Shown here piece after piece: positions 24,129 to 33,011 of a stretch of DNA of 64,000 nt. The stretch lies in the NCBI GenBank assembly GCA_002280555.1, contig NCEE01000011.1, forward strand, positions 1 to 64,000, given 5' to 3'. How positions within the stretch are numbered: the stretch's first letter is position 1; each line of letters starts with the position of its first letter. Source of the DNA: Sphingomonas sp. 32-62-10 (GTDB lineage Bacteria > Pseudomonadota > Alphaproteobacteria > Sphingomonadales > Sphingomonadaceae). A program made the translations under genes and the position numbers. A model generated the notes under the pieces. That model did no database searches, had not been told where the DNA came from, and saw only the letters and a program-made list of their open reading frames with translations.

Positions 24129-25172
24129 CTACGCCGTGAGCAGGACGCCGCGGAAGACGGGGTCTTCCAGCGCACGGCCCGTACCAATGGCAACGCAGGT
24201 CAGCGGATCATCGGCGATTGTCACCGGCAGACCCGTCTCGTCGCGCAGCACCTCATCAATGCCCTTCAGCAGCGCGCCGCCGCCGGTCAGCACGATGCCC
24301 TGATCGACAATGTCTGCGGCCAGTTCGGGCGCGGTGTTTTCAAGCGCGATTCGTACGCCCTCAACGATCGTGCCGACGGGTTCGCTGAGTGCCTCGGCGA
24401 TCTGGCCCTGGTTGATCGTGATTTCCTTCGGCACGCCGTTCACCAGATCGCGGCCCTTGATGTGGATCGTCTGGCCGATGCCGTCTGGCGGTGCCTTGGC
24501 AACGCCAACTTCCTGCTTAATCCGCTCGGCGGTGGCTTCGCCGATCAGCAGGTTATGGTTGCGGCGAACATAGGAGACGATTGCTTCGTCCATCTTGTCG
24601 CCACCGACGCGAACAGACGTGGTGTAGGCCAGTCCGCGCAGCGAGAGCACCGCAACTTCGGTGGTGCCGCCGCCGATGTCGACCACCATCGAACCGATCG
24701 GCTCGGTCACGGGCATGTCTGCACCGATGGCGGCTGCCATGGGTTCTTCGATCAGGAACACCTGGCTCGCCCCGGCATTCTGCGCGGCATCGCGGATTGC
24801 GCGACGCTCAACGCTGGTCGAACCCGACGGGACGCAGATCACGATTTGCGGCCAGCGCATAAAGGGGCGCTTGCCGCCATGTACCTTACGGATGAAGTGG
24901 CTGATCATCTGTTCGGCGACATCGATATCGGCGATCACGCCGTCGCGGAGCGGGCGGATGGCCTGAATGCTGTCCGGCGTCTTGCCCATCATCAGCTTGG
25001 CATCATCGCCCACTGCCTTGACGCGCTTCACGCCGTTGATCGTCTCGACCGCGACGACCGAGGGTTCGTTAAGGACGATACCACGTCCACGCAGATAAAC
25101 GACGGTATTGGCGGTGCCCAGATCGATCGCCATGTCGTGCGACATAAGATTAAAGAATCGCGAGAAAATCAT
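24129..25172 (-). CDS. mreB: MreB, actin-like cell-shape protein
   Basis: The 347-residue actin-fold ATPase has DLGTANTVVYLRGRGIVLNE (phosphate 1, about residues 17-36), VVDIGGGTTEVAVLSL (phosphate 2) and IVLTGGGALLKGIDE (adenosine motif). It polymerises under the membrane and directs MreC/MreD/PBP2/RodA. It is the first gene of the operon; the 175-bp gap to the divergent mutL should contain promoters for both. Length and sequence are standard. Confidence 0.97.
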   Translation of the reverse strand: MIFSRFFNLMSHDMAIDLGTANTVVYLRGRGIVLNEPSVVAVETINGVKRVKAVGDDAKLMMGKTPDSIQAIRPLRDGVIADIDVAEQMISHFIRKVHGGKRPFMRWPQIVICVPSGSTSVERRAIRDAAQNAGASQVFLIEEPMAAAIGADMPVTEPIGSMVVDIGGGTTEVAVLSLRGLAYTTSVRVGGDKMDEAIVSYVRRNHNLLIGEATAERIKQEVGVAKAPPDGIGQTIHIKGRDLVNGVPKEITINQGQIAEALSEPVGTIVEGVRIALENTAPELAADIVDQGIVLTGGGALLKGIDEVLRDETGLPVTIADDPLTCVAIGTGRALEDPVFRGVLLTA

Positions 25173-25347
25173 CTACATTCCCGTCAATGGCCGCACCCGC
25201 CCCGGCGCCAGCGTTTCGCACCCCCGCTCCGCATCTGAAACCGCTCAAATGGGTTTAAGCCATCTGGCAAAGCTAGGATAAATCCACGCTCAGGTTGGTT
25301 GTCGATGCGGGTCGCGGAATGCCGCCGATTGGGCTACAGCGCCCGTC

Positions 25348-27162
25348 ATGTCAATACGTCGCTTGCCTGAACATCTCGTCAATCGCATCGCTGCCGGTGA
25401 AGTAGTAGAACGCCCTGCCAGCGCGTTGAAGGAACTCGTTGAAAACGCAATCGATGCGGGGGCGCAGCGGATCGCGATCAAGCTGGCGGGGGGCGGTGTC
25501 GAACTGGTCGAAGTGATCGACGACGGCGTCGGTATGGCGCCTGCCGATATGGCGCTAGCGCTCGAACGCCACGCAACATCGAAATTGCCCGACGAGATGA
25601 TCGAGGCCGTGACGACGCTGGGCTTCCGTGGGGAGGCATTGCCATCGATCGCGAGCGTCGCGCAGATGACGCTGGAGAGCCGGGTGCGCGGCAGCGAGGG
25701 GTGGCAGCGCGTGGTCGACAATGGCCTATTGGTCAGCGAAGGCCCGGCGGGGCTACCCCCCGGTACACGGGTGCGCGTGGAGGGCTTGTTTGATCGTGTG
25801 CCCGCGCGCCGCAAGTTCCTGCGCAGTCCGCGTGCCGAATATGCGGCGTGCATGGATGTGATCCGACGGCTCGCGATGGCGCGCCCCGATATTGCGTTTA
25901 CGGTCGAGCATGATGGCCGTCAGGCGCTGAACGTCGCCACTGCGGCAGATCGACCCGCGCGGGTGGCGGCGCTCACCGATCGCGCGTTGATCGATAACAG
26001 CGTCGCAGTCGATCTCGAACGCGAGGGGATTTTGCTGGGCGGGGTCGCGGGATTGCCGACCTTCAACCGCGGCGTCGCCGATCACCAATATCTGTTCGTC
26101 AATGGCCGCCCGGTGAAGGATCGCCTGCTGACGGGGGCGGTACGCGGTGCCTATGCCGATGTGCTTGCGCGGGACCGCCACGCCGTGGTCGCGCTGTTCC
26201 TCGACGTACCGAGCGACATGGTCGATGTGAACGTTCACCCCGCCAAAACCGAGGTCCGGTTCCGCGATCCTGCGATGGTGCGCGGGCTGATCGTCAGCGG
26301 GCTCAAACGCGCGCTGGGCGAGGCCGGTCACCGGAGCATGCAGCGACCCGACGATGCGGCGCTGGCGATGTGGACCAGCGAGTTCCACCAATCGTCCCCC
26401 TCAGATCGTCACCCCAGCGAAAACTGGGGCCTCGCGCCGCCGGGCACCAACCCCGGCGAGATACCTCCTTTCGTTGGGATGACGGCTGGAAGGGGGGTCG
26501 CCGACGCCCGCCGCACCTTCTTCACTCCGCCGCCACAAGGCCGCGCCGAACCGGCGTACACCCCGCCGCCCGATATGATCACGTTCCCACTCGGCGTGGC
26601 TCGCGGGCAGGTCGCGAAAACCTATATCGTGGCCGAAGCGGAGGACGGGCTCGTAATCGTCGATCAGCATGCCGCGCACGAAAGACTTGTGCTGGAACGG
26701 ATGCGGCGGGGCCTGTCGGGCGGCGGCATCGCATCGCAGGCGCTATTGATCCCCGAAGTCGTCGAGCTTGAGGAAACCGCGTGCGACCGGCTTGATGCGC
26801 GGATCGGGGAACTGGCCGAATTCGGGCTCGATCTTGAACGTTTCGGTCCGCGCGCAATGCTGGTTCGGAGCGTCCCGGCGATGCTCGGGCAGGGCGATGT
26901 AATTGGCCTCATCACCGATCTTGCCGACGAACTGGCGGCCTATGATGAGGCGCTGAGCCTCAAGGAAAGGCTCGATCATGTCGCGGCGACGATGGCGTGC
27001 CACGGCTCGGTGCGGGCAGGGCGGGTGCTGTCGGTCGCCGAAATGAACGCGTTGCTCCGCGAAATGGAGGTCACCCCGCATTCGGGCCAGTGCAACCATG
27101 GCCGCCCGACCTGGGTGAAGCTCGCGCATGGTGACATCGAGAAGCTGTTCGGGCGGAAATGA
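25348..27162 (+). CDS. mutL: DNA mismatch repair protein MutL (with repeat-derived insertion)
   Basis: The 604-residue protein has the GHKL ATPase motifs ELVENAIDAGA (about 30-40), DDGVGM (56-61), RHATSKL and TLGFRGEALPSIAS (92-105). The C-terminal domain has the endonuclease motif DQHAAHERLVLE, ACHGSVRAG and GQCNHGRPT, so it should be a nicking MutL, as in bacteria without MutH. Residues 354-379 in the inter-domain linker are encoded by a 78-bp palindromic repetitive element (see 26407-26484). It is divergent from mreB; the stop overlaps the next gene (ATGA). Confidence 0.96.
   Translation: MSIRRLPEHLVNRIAAGEVVERPASALKELVENAIDAGAQRIAIKLAGGGVELVEVIDDGVGMAPADMALALERHATSKLPDEMIEAVTTLGFRGEALPSIASVAQMTLESRVRGSEGWQRVVDNGLLVSEGPAGLPPGTRVRVEGLFDRVPARRKFLRSPRAEYAACMDVIRRLAMARPDIAFTVEHDGRQALNVATAADRPARVAALTDRALIDNSVAVDLEREGILLGGVAGLPTFNRGVADHQYLFVNGRPVKDRLLTGAVRGAYADVLARDRHAVVALFLDVPSDMVDVNVHPAKTEVRFRDPAMVRGLIVSGLKRALGEAGHRSMQRPDDAALAMWTSEFHQSSPSDRHPSENWGLAPPGTNPGEIPPFVGMTAGRGVADARRTFFTPPPQGRAEPAYTPPPDMITFPLGVARGQVAKTYIVAEAEDGLVIVDQHAAHERLVLERMRRGLSGGGIASQALLIPEVVELEETACDRLDARIGELAEFGLDLERFGPRAMLVRSVPAMLGQGDVIGLITDLADELAAYDEALSLKERLDHVAATMACHGSVRAGRVLSVAEMNALLREMEVTPHSGQCNHGRPTWVKLAHGDIEKLFGRK
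26407..26484. repeat. 78-bp palindromic repeat element inserted in frame in mutL
   Basis: The ends are inverted repeats: CGTCACCCCAGCGAAA (26407-26422) against TTTCGTTGGGATGACG (26469-26484), 14 of 16 positions matching. Inside are two further hairpins, CCCCAG-CGAAAA-CTGGGG and CGCCGGG-CACCAAC-CCCGGCG. The outline matches dispersed intergenic palindromes of sphingomonads. Its length is exactly 26 codons with no stop, so the MutL frame is kept. Confidence 0.75.
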
Positions 27163-28637
27163 GCGTGATCCGGCTGCTGATCCTGTTGCTGGCAGTTTTC
27201 TATTCCGCATCAGCGGCAGCCCAGATCCCCGAGCGCGTGCCCGACAAGCTTCTCACCGGCACGATTACGCGCGCCGATTTCCAAACCTATCGCCGTATCG
27301 CCTTCACCGTGCCGCGCGCCACTGTGCGGCTGGTCGTCGCGTTCGACTATGATCAGCGTGAAGCAAAGACCGTCATCGATCTCGGCATCGACGATATGCA
27401 TGGTTTTCGCGGCGCGAGCGGCGGGAACAAAGCTGATTTTACGATCAGTGAAAGCGATGCGACGCCGTCCTATCTGCCGGGGCGGATCAATGCCGGGCGC
27501 TGGCATCTGGTGCTGGCGGTGCCCAATATTCGCGCCGGCATCACTGCACGCTGGCAGGCGAAGTTATGGTTTCTGAAAGCGGGCGAGGTGCTGCCATCAT
27601 CCGTTATCGATCGCGGGGGGGGCTGGTATCGCGGCGACCTGCACCTCCACACCGCGCATAGCGACGGCGCCTGTGAAAGTCAGGGCGGCAAACGCGTGCC
27701 ATGCCCCTTGTTCAAGACACTGGAAACGGCCGCAGCTCGCGGGCTCGATTTCGTAGCGGTTACCGAACACAATACCACGAGCGCGCACGCAGCACTCCGC
27801 GAGGCAGCGCCCTTGTTCGACCGGCTATTGCTGATCCCCGGTCGCGAAATCACCAGCTTTTACGGCCATTTCAACATTTTCGGCGTGACCGAACCGATCG
27901 ATTACCGGATCACGCCGGGCGGGCCCGTGACGTTCAATTCCATTGCGGACCGGGTGCATGCGCTGGGCGGGCTGGTGTCGATCAATCATCCCGGCCTGCC
28001 ATCGGGTGAGGCTTGTATGGGCTGTGGCTGGACGATGCCCGACGCCGATCTGGCGCGGGTCGATGCCGTCGAAGTGGTAAATGGCGGCGCGGCACGCCTG
28101 CCGGGCGGACCTGACGGCCCGCTTTCGGGCGCCCGTTTGTGGCGGCAGATATTGGCGGGGGCGAAACCGGTAACGGCGGTTGGCGGTAGCGATAATCATG
28201 ATGCACTTCAGGCGCCGACCGAGCTGGGCAGTATCGGGCGACCGACTACCGTCGTGCGGGCGGAAGGCTTGAACCAGGCGGCGATTTTGGCCGGGATCAG
28301 GTCGGGGAGGGTGTTCATCGACATGGAGGGCAGACCGGGTTCTATGCTCGATTTGCGCGTTGCGGGAGGCGGTAGCGAAGCGGTCATGGGGGGACGCCTG
28401 ATCGCTGCGCCGAACGTGCGCATCACGGCGCGAATGACGGTCAAGGCATCGCCGGGGTCATGGATAGAGCTACTTGGTGACGACACGCTGATCGCATCGG
28501 CCAATGTTGATGCCGACCAAGACGTCGAGCTGCTGGTTGATCGCCGCGAACGGCCGCTCGTTGTGCGGGCGATCGTCCGCGCACCCGGCGGTGCGATCCA
28601 CCTGTTGAGCAATGCAGTGATTGTTGCTGCCGACTAG
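27159..28637 (+). CDS. CehA/McbA-family PHP-domain metallohydrolase, exported
   Basis: The 492-residue protein begins with a signal peptide (VIRLLILLLAVFYSASAAAQ, about residues 3-22), then has a beta-rich N-domain and a PHP domain. Metal ligands are visible in GDLHLHTAHSDG (159-170), VTEHNTTSAH (near 205-214) and INHPG (near 276). The CehA/McbA subgroup contains hydrolases of carbamates and phosphoesters; the natural substrate here is unknown. The start overlaps the mutL stop (ATGA). The C-terminal 100 residues form a beta domain. Confidence 0.8.
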   Translation: MSVIRLLILLLAVFYSASAAAQIPERVPDKLLTGTITRADFQTYRRIAFTVPRATVRLVVAFDYDQREAKTVIDLGIDDMHGFRGASGGNKADFTISESDATPSYLPGRINAGRWHLVLAVPNIRAGITARWQAKLWFLKAGEVLPSSVIDRGGGWYRGDLHLHTAHSDGACESQGGKRVPCPLFKTLETAAARGLDFVAVTEHNTTSAHAALREAAPLFDRLLLIPGREITSFYGHFNIFGVTEPIDYRITPGGPVTFNSIADRVHALGGLVSINHPGLPSGEACMGCGWTMPDADLARVDAVEVVNGGAARLPGGPDGPLSGARLWRQILAGAKPVTAVGGSDNHDALQAPTELGSIGRPTTVVRAEGLNQAAILAGIRSGRVFIDMEGRPGSMLDLRVAGGGSEAVMGGRLIAAPNVRITARMTVKASPGSWIELLGDDTLIASANVDADQDVELLVDRRERPLVVRAIVRAPGGAIHLLSNAVIVAAD

Positions 28638-28854
28638 AGCGCGGACGATCCCACTTGCACCCGCTCAATCGCGCATCTTCTAATGGTGTAATTGCTGGGA
28701 GGTCGTTCGGTCCGCTCTTGGACAAGTAAGTAGCGCATGATTTCTGCGCCAGTGAAACGGTCTACTCGCACTTCATGGGGTGGACGGTTTTTCCAGTCAG
28801 GTCATCACTTTCATCACTTTTGACGGGGCACCGCGCGCGATCGATGCCCGAATG
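28638..28854. other. Intergenic region between the PHP gene and the rplI terminator
   Basis: No gene is apparent. The two flanking genes converge here; the bidirectional terminator that follows probably serves both. Confidence 0.4.
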
Positions 28855-28891
28855 AAAAAGGCCGCCCGGTTCGCACCGGACGGCCTTTTTT
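28855..28891. terminator. Bidirectional rho-independent terminator after rplI
   Basis: AAAAAGGCCGCCCGG (28855-28869) pairs with CCGGACGGCCTTTTT (28876-28890) with one mismatch and a 6-base loop. The A-run on one side and T-run on the other allow termination in both directions. It lies 17 bp beyond the rplI stop. Confidence 0.9.
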
Positions 28892-28907
28892 CAAACAATG
28901 TTGCGGA

Positions 28908-29510
28908 TCAGCCTTCGACGGTATCGTCGGCTTCGGCCGCTGGCGCGTCACTGGCGATTTCGCCGGGCTCTGCGTTCGGATCATAATCCTCGGTGAAGCC
29001 GGCTTCGTCCTTCTCGAACATCGCCTCCATCACGTTGACGCCCTTGGCCTGCATTTCGGCTTCTTCCGGCGAGCGGGCGATGTTGACCTTGATCATCACC
29101 GACACTTCGGCGTGGAGCGAGACCTTCACGTCATAGATGCCGATCGCCTTGATCGGCTTGTTCAGCACGATCGCGTTCTTCGGAACCTTGTGACCTTCGG
29201 CATCGAGCGCCTCGACCAGATCGCGTACCGCGACTGAGCCGTAGAGCTGGCCGGTATTCGACGACTGGCGGATCATCGTGACCGTAACGCCGTCAACGGC
29301 CTTGGCTTCTTCCTGCGCAACCGCACGACGCGCGGCGTTTTCTGCCACAATCCGCTCACGGTTGGTTTCAAATACCTTGCGGTTGGCAGCGTTCGAACGC
29401 AGCGCTTTTTTGTTGGGGAGAAGGAAGTTACGGGCAAACCCGTCCTTTACCTTCACGACATCGCCGATGGCGCCGAGCTTTTCGACGCGTTCCAGCAGAA
29501 TGACTTCCAT
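28908..29510 (-). CDS. rplI: 50S ribosomal protein L9 (C-terminally extended)
   Basis: The first 150 residues are L9: MEVILLERVEKLGAIGDVVK, VKDGFARNFLLPNKKALR (23S rRNA-binding domain), then the long connecting helix and C-domain. The protein has 200 residues against about 150 in most bacteria, because of an acidic tail (PAAEADDTVEG and Asp/Glu/Ala-rich stretch before it). Last gene of rpsF-rpsR-rplI, 12 bp after rpsR, with a strong terminator downstream. Confidence 0.97.
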   Translation of the reverse strand: MEVILLERVEKLGAIGDVVKVKDGFARNFLLPNKKALRSNAANRKVFETNRERIVAENAARRAVAQEEAKAVDGVTVTMIRQSSNTGQLYGSVAVRDLVEALDAEGHKVPKNAIVLNKPIKAIGIYDVKVSLHAEVSVMIKVNIARSPEEAEMQAKGVNVMEAMFEKDEAGFTEDYDPNAEPGEIASDAPAAEADDTVEG

Positions 29511-29522
29511 GTCAGCCGCTCC

Positions 29523-29747
29523 TTACTTAACGATATAGGGCAGCAGGCCCAGATGACGGGCGCGCTTGATCGCCTGGGCGAGTTCGCGCTGCTTCTTCGC
29601 GCTCACCGAAGTGATGCGCGACGGGACGATCTTGCCGCGTTCGGACACGAAGCCCTGCAGCAAACGTACGTCCTTATAGTCGATCCGGGGCGCGTCCTTC
29701 GCGGAGAAGGGGCAGCTCTTGCGGCGGCGGAAAAATGGGCGTGCCAT
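29523..29747 (-). CDS. rpsR: 30S ribosomal protein S18
   Basis: The 74-residue basic protein matches S18: FFRRRKSCPFSAKDAPRIDY near the start and KIVPSRITSVSAKKQRELAQ then AIKRARHLGLLPY. S18 binds the 30S platform as a pair with S6, encoded just upstream (14 bp gap). Only one Cys is left in the former zinc site (SCPF). Length is normal. Confidence 0.97.
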   Translation of the reverse strand: MARPFFRRRKSCPFSAKDAPRIDYKDVRLLQGFVSERGKIVPSRITSVSAKKQRELAQAIKRARHLGLLPYIVK

Positions 29748-29761
29748 TGTCTATATGCTCC

Positions 29762-30202
29762 TTATTCGCCGTCGAAGTCACGACGGGGGCGATCACCGCG
29801 ATCGCCGCGCGGGCCATCACGATCACCACGATCGGGGCGGTCGCCGCGCTCACCGCCACGGCGGCTGTCACGGTCACGATCGCCCTTGCGCATCATCGCC
29901 GACGGACCGGCTTCCGTCGCATCGACCTTCACGGTCATGTAGCGGATGATGTCTTCGTTGATCTGAGTCTGGCGCTCGAGCTCGGCGACGACACCCGCGG
30001 GCGCGTCGATTTCGAGCATCACATAATGCGCCTTGCGGTTCTTCGCGATGCGGTATGCGATCGAGCGGAGACCCCATGACTCGGTCTTGGTGACCTTGCC
30101 CTTATTGTCTTCGATGATCTTGGTGGCGTTTTCCGCCAGTGCATCCACCTGCGCCTGTGCCAGATCCTGGCGCGCAAGGAACACGTGCTCGTAAAGAGCC
30201 AT
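29762..30202 (-). CDS. rpsF: 30S ribosomal protein S6 (Arg/Asp/Gly-rich tail)
   Basis: The 146-residue S6 begins MALYEHVFLARQDLAQAQVD and has the family's TKTESWGLRSIAYRIAKNRK and AHYVMLEIDAPAGVVAELER. The last 38 residues are an Arg/Gly/Asp-rich tail (GGERGDRPDRGDRDGPRGDR) absent from short S6 versions. I chose ATG 30202 because upstream residues are not S6-like. It is the first gene of the operon; an attenuator-like hairpin lies about 70 bp before it. Confidence 0.97.
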   Translation of the reverse strand: MALYEHVFLARQDLAQAQVDALAENATKIIEDNKGKVTKTESWGLRSIAYRIAKNRKAHYVMLEIDAPAGVVAELERQTQINEDIIRYMTVKVDATEAGPSAMMRKGDRDRDSRRGGERGDRPDRGDRDGPRGDRGDRPRRDFDGE

Positions 30203-30270
30203 GTCTTGTCCTTCATCTTGGCCGATTGCTGACCACACCGCACCATGCGGGGGCCCCTCCGGCTGTCGTC

Positions 30271-30311
30271 TCAAAAACAAAGCAGGGGCGAAGAGACGCG
30301 CTCTTCACCCC
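30271..30311 (-). promoter_or_regulatory. Attenuator-like hairpin in the rpsF leader
   Basis: Read on the minus strand, GGGGTGAAGAG pairs with CTCTTCGCCCC around a 5-base loop (30285-30311), followed by TGCTTTGTTTTTGA. This is terminator-like but placed upstream of rpsF in its 5' leader, as expected for an attenuator or S6-S18 feedback site. It could also end a transcript entering from upstream. Confidence 0.5.
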
Positions 30312-30448
30312 GGCGATGCAATGGCCCTAGCAAATTTCAGGCAAATGGCAAGCCGCGTGTTGCGCCGTACCAGGAATAACACGTCGGTCAGGCCGGTCGA
30401 TATAAGCGCCAATCAGCTACCATGAACCGAACGAGGAATTGCAAGCGA

Positions 30449-31330
30449 TTACGGTGTCGCGAACGAGGACTGACGGTCATCTTCGTCATTATCGTCCTGA
30501 TCGGTAGGCAGCGTTAGGATTCTGGTCGTCCTCCGGCGGCCCAGATCCGGGAAATAGAACGCGACATACTTGATTGCACCGCGATCGATCTCCGCCTCCG
30601 CGTAGCCTGACCCGCCGCCTTCAAGGTCAAAGTGGACAACAACTTTTTTGCCATTACGGCGATTGCGGCGGTCTGGTACAATCGATTCGCGGATCACGCC
30701 GTAAGACATCCAGCCGTAAGTCTCTAGTTCTACCAAGGCGATAAGGCGCTTTTCAATCGGGTCATCGCTGGCGATCTGCCGGCGAAGGTATTCGATATTC
30801 AGTTCCCGCGCTTTCTGGCGATTGCGTTCATCATCATCGACGAATTTAGTGCCAACCACTTGAAATTCGAGCGATAGCTGCGCCGGGGCATTCGGCACGC
30901 TCTTCACCGTACCTGCGAAACCATCGCGGTCGCACCGGCCCGCCCAGACCGAGCCATCGGTCTGATCGAACAATTTGCACTGCCCCCCCAGCCGACGGCC
31001 GATAAGGCCACTGGCGTTCAGGCCACCTGACCCCCGGAAGCTGCCACGCACAAGATTGCCGTCGAATTCCAGTTCGACCTGCAGGCTGCCGCCAATCCGA
31101 ATCGGACAGCGATGATCGGCGCGCAAGCAGCCTGGAACGGGTTTGTTTGAGTCGCCGCTGAGCGCGCCAACCCGTTCGCCGCTATGGTTGCCGAAATAGC
31201 TGACCTTGCCATGGAAATTGTCTGGCAGGCTATTCGCCGGGTTTTCGTTTTCAGTCTTTGCTGACGCCTTCATCGGCATCAACGATAGGGAGATTATCAA
31301 CAGCACCGTAAAAAAGCTGATCCGGAACAT
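30449..31330 (-). CDS. Exported protein of unknown function
   Basis: I do not recognise this protein of about 293 residues. It starts with a clear signal peptide (MFRISFFTVLLIISLSLMPM, cleavage after KASA). The mature part begins with a disordered segment and a region with three Cys (VPGCLRADHRCPIRIGG, GGQCKLF, AGRCDRDG) that may form disulphides, then a charged helix (DDERNRQKARELNIEYLRRQ) and an acidic end. I prefer ATG 31330, with AGGG 8 bases upstream, to in-frame ATGs at 31336 or 31360. Monocistronic between rpsF and a glycosyltransferase. Confidence 0.65.
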   Translation of the reverse strand: MFRISFFTVLLIISLSLMPMKASAKTENENPANSLPDNFHGKVSYFGNHSGERVGALSGDSNKPVPGCLRADHRCPIRIGGSLQVELEFDGNLVRGSFRGSGGLNASGLIGRRLGGQCKLFDQTDGSVWAGRCDRDGFAGTVKSVPNAPAQLSLEFQVVGTKFVDDDERNRQKARELNIEYLRRQIASDDPIEKRLIALVELETYGWMSYGVIRESIVPDRRNRRNGKKVVVHFDLEGGGSGYAEAEIDRGAIKYVAFYFPDLGRRRTTRILTLPTDQDDNDEDDRQSSFATP

Positions 31331-31416
31331 CGCCATTTCCCTATGGTTGCAATTAACCATATCAGCTTCCTTGGCGCTTGGCGAGAAAATGACGGCATGA
31401 CGTCGGACATTGCCAA

Positions 31417-32940
31417 ATGGGCACGCTTAAGCAAGCTTCCACCCTTTTCCGCTATATGTCGTGCATGGATCGAGCGGAATCAGCGCAGCACGGGCGCGCG
31501 CCATTTGATTGGCTGCCAAAATTGCTGGCGGTGCTTTTCGTCATGGCGCTGTCCGTGATGATTGGTTGGACCGGCTTTTTGGCGTCGGACGATTCGCTTT
31601 ATTATGCTGGCGCCGATCAATGGATGAGCGATCCGCCCTTTGCGGGCGACAACCATTGGACGACGCGCTTTCCGCTGCTGTGGAGTTTTGCCGCGATGCT
31701 CGGACTGTTCGGGCGCGGCTTTACCGCTTTCGCGGCGACGGCGCTGCTTTGGTACGGCGTGCTGGTGGCGCTGGTCGGCCTGTTCGCCGTACGAATCGGC
31801 GGGGTGCGCACCGGCTGGATTGCCGCGCTGATCGCGGCCACGCTGCCCGTCATCGTCACCAATGCGACCACGGTTGGAGTCGATCTGCTCGAAACCGCTT
31901 TGTTGCTCGGCGGCGCCTGGCTTCTGGGTGAGAGTAAGGGCGAGGCTGAGGGTGAGGCTGGGGCTGAGCGGGCGGCGCTGGGGCACGGGCTGATGGCAGG
32001 GATGTGCTTCGGCACCGCCATCATATGCCGCGAAACATCACTGTTGGCGCTGGTTGCCATGGGACCGCTTTTCCTGATCGGTCGACCAGTCGCGCGAAGC
32101 GTGCTGCTGGCGGCAGGCGTCGGGCTGGCGCTGGTGCTGGGTGCCGAGGTGCTTTTCCAATGGGCGCTGACGGGCGATCCGCTTCGCCGTTATGCAATCG
32201 CGTTCAACCATGATTCGCATATCGACCGCGCGGCCAATCACGAAGGCAACTTCCTGCTCCATCCGGCGATTGATCCAGTGCTGGTGTTGTTCATCAACGA
32301 TGATTTCGGGCTGCTATTCTGGGTCGCTGGCGTTGCGGCGATGGTCGGGATGCGGTTGGGCTTTGGCGTCGTGCGATCGCGGCCACTGCTCGTGCTCGCG
32401 GCGATGGCGCTCGCCAGTTTCGTGCTGGTCGCGGTGCTGACTGAAAAGCTGGTCCTCAACCCGCGCTATTTCATGTTGCCCGCGATCATGGCGGTGGTGG
32501 TGGCGTCGCTTTGGCTCAGCACGCTGGCCAGCAGCTGGCGCTGGTTGATCGTCGCAGGGATACTGACAGTGAACCTGCTGATGCTCAGCGTCGGCAATGC
32601 CCATCCGCGCTGGGAAATGGAGTCGCTGATCGAAGCGAGCCGAACGCATCCGGATGAAGTGATCAGCGGCGATCCGGTTATGGTGCGCCGGGCCAAGCTG
32701 CCCATGCATTTTGCGGGGCGTGCCAACATTCGCTATGCGCCCGCCTCGGCTGGGGGGCTGGTTGTTGCCCCGATCGGCCAAGCGCCTGCGGGCGAGATTG
32801 TGGCGCGATATCCTTCTCCTCCGACACGTCTTGGCGGGCTAATCGAAGGGCTTGGCTTGCGCGATCGCGTGCCTGGCATACTCCATCGCCGCATGTTTGC
32901 GCCAAACGAGACGATGGTGCTGGTCCGCACGCCGGAATAA
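31417..32940 (+). CDS. GT-C/ArnT-type membrane glycosyltransferase
   Basis: The 507-residue polytopic protein has about ten hydrophobic segments. The first extracytoplasmic loop has SDDSLYYAGADQWM, the acidic catalytic D-D/E pattern typical of PMT_2 (GT39/GT83) enzymes that use polyprenyl-phosphate sugars. A central CRETSLLALVAMGPLFLIGR and a second RYFMLPAIMAVVVA follow. A short low-complexity Glu/Gly/Ala run (SKGEAEGEAGAERA) lies near residue 170. ATG 31417 is the longest start; 31456 or 31465 would also fit, and none has a strong ribosome-binding site. Substrate unknown. Confidence 0.75.
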   Translation: MGTLKQASTLFRYMSCMDRAESAQHGRAPFDWLPKLLAVLFVMALSVMIGWTGFLASDDSLYYAGADQWMSDPPFAGDNHWTTRFPLLWSFAAMLGLFGRGFTAFAATALLWYGVLVALVGLFAVRIGGVRTGWIAALIAATLPVIVTNATTVGVDLLETALLLGGAWLLGESKGEAEGEAGAERAALGHGLMAGMCFGTAIICRETSLLALVAMGPLFLIGRPVARSVLLAAGVGLALVLGAEVLFQWALTGDPLRRYAIAFNHDSHIDRAANHEGNFLLHPAIDPVLVLFINDDFGLLFWVAGVAAMVGMRLGFGVVRSRPLLVLAAMALASFVLVAVLTEKLVLNPRYFMLPAIMAVVVASLWLSTLASSWRWLIVAGILTVNLLMLSVGNAHPRWEMESLIEASRTHPDEVISGDPVMVRRAKLPMHFAGRANIRYAPASAGGLVVAPIGQAPAGEIVARYPSPPTRLGGLIEGLGLRDRVPGILHRRMFAPNETMVLVRTPE

Positions 32941-33011
32941 GCTGCCAGCTTGCCAGTGGGTGCCGACGCTCCTAACGGGGCCGCTCCAAGCGGCAATCAG
33001 GAGCCAGGATC

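Noticed and set aside
26407..26484. Palindrome considered as a transcription terminator
   Set aside because: It lies in frame within mutL, has no T-run and encodes an uninterrupted peptide.
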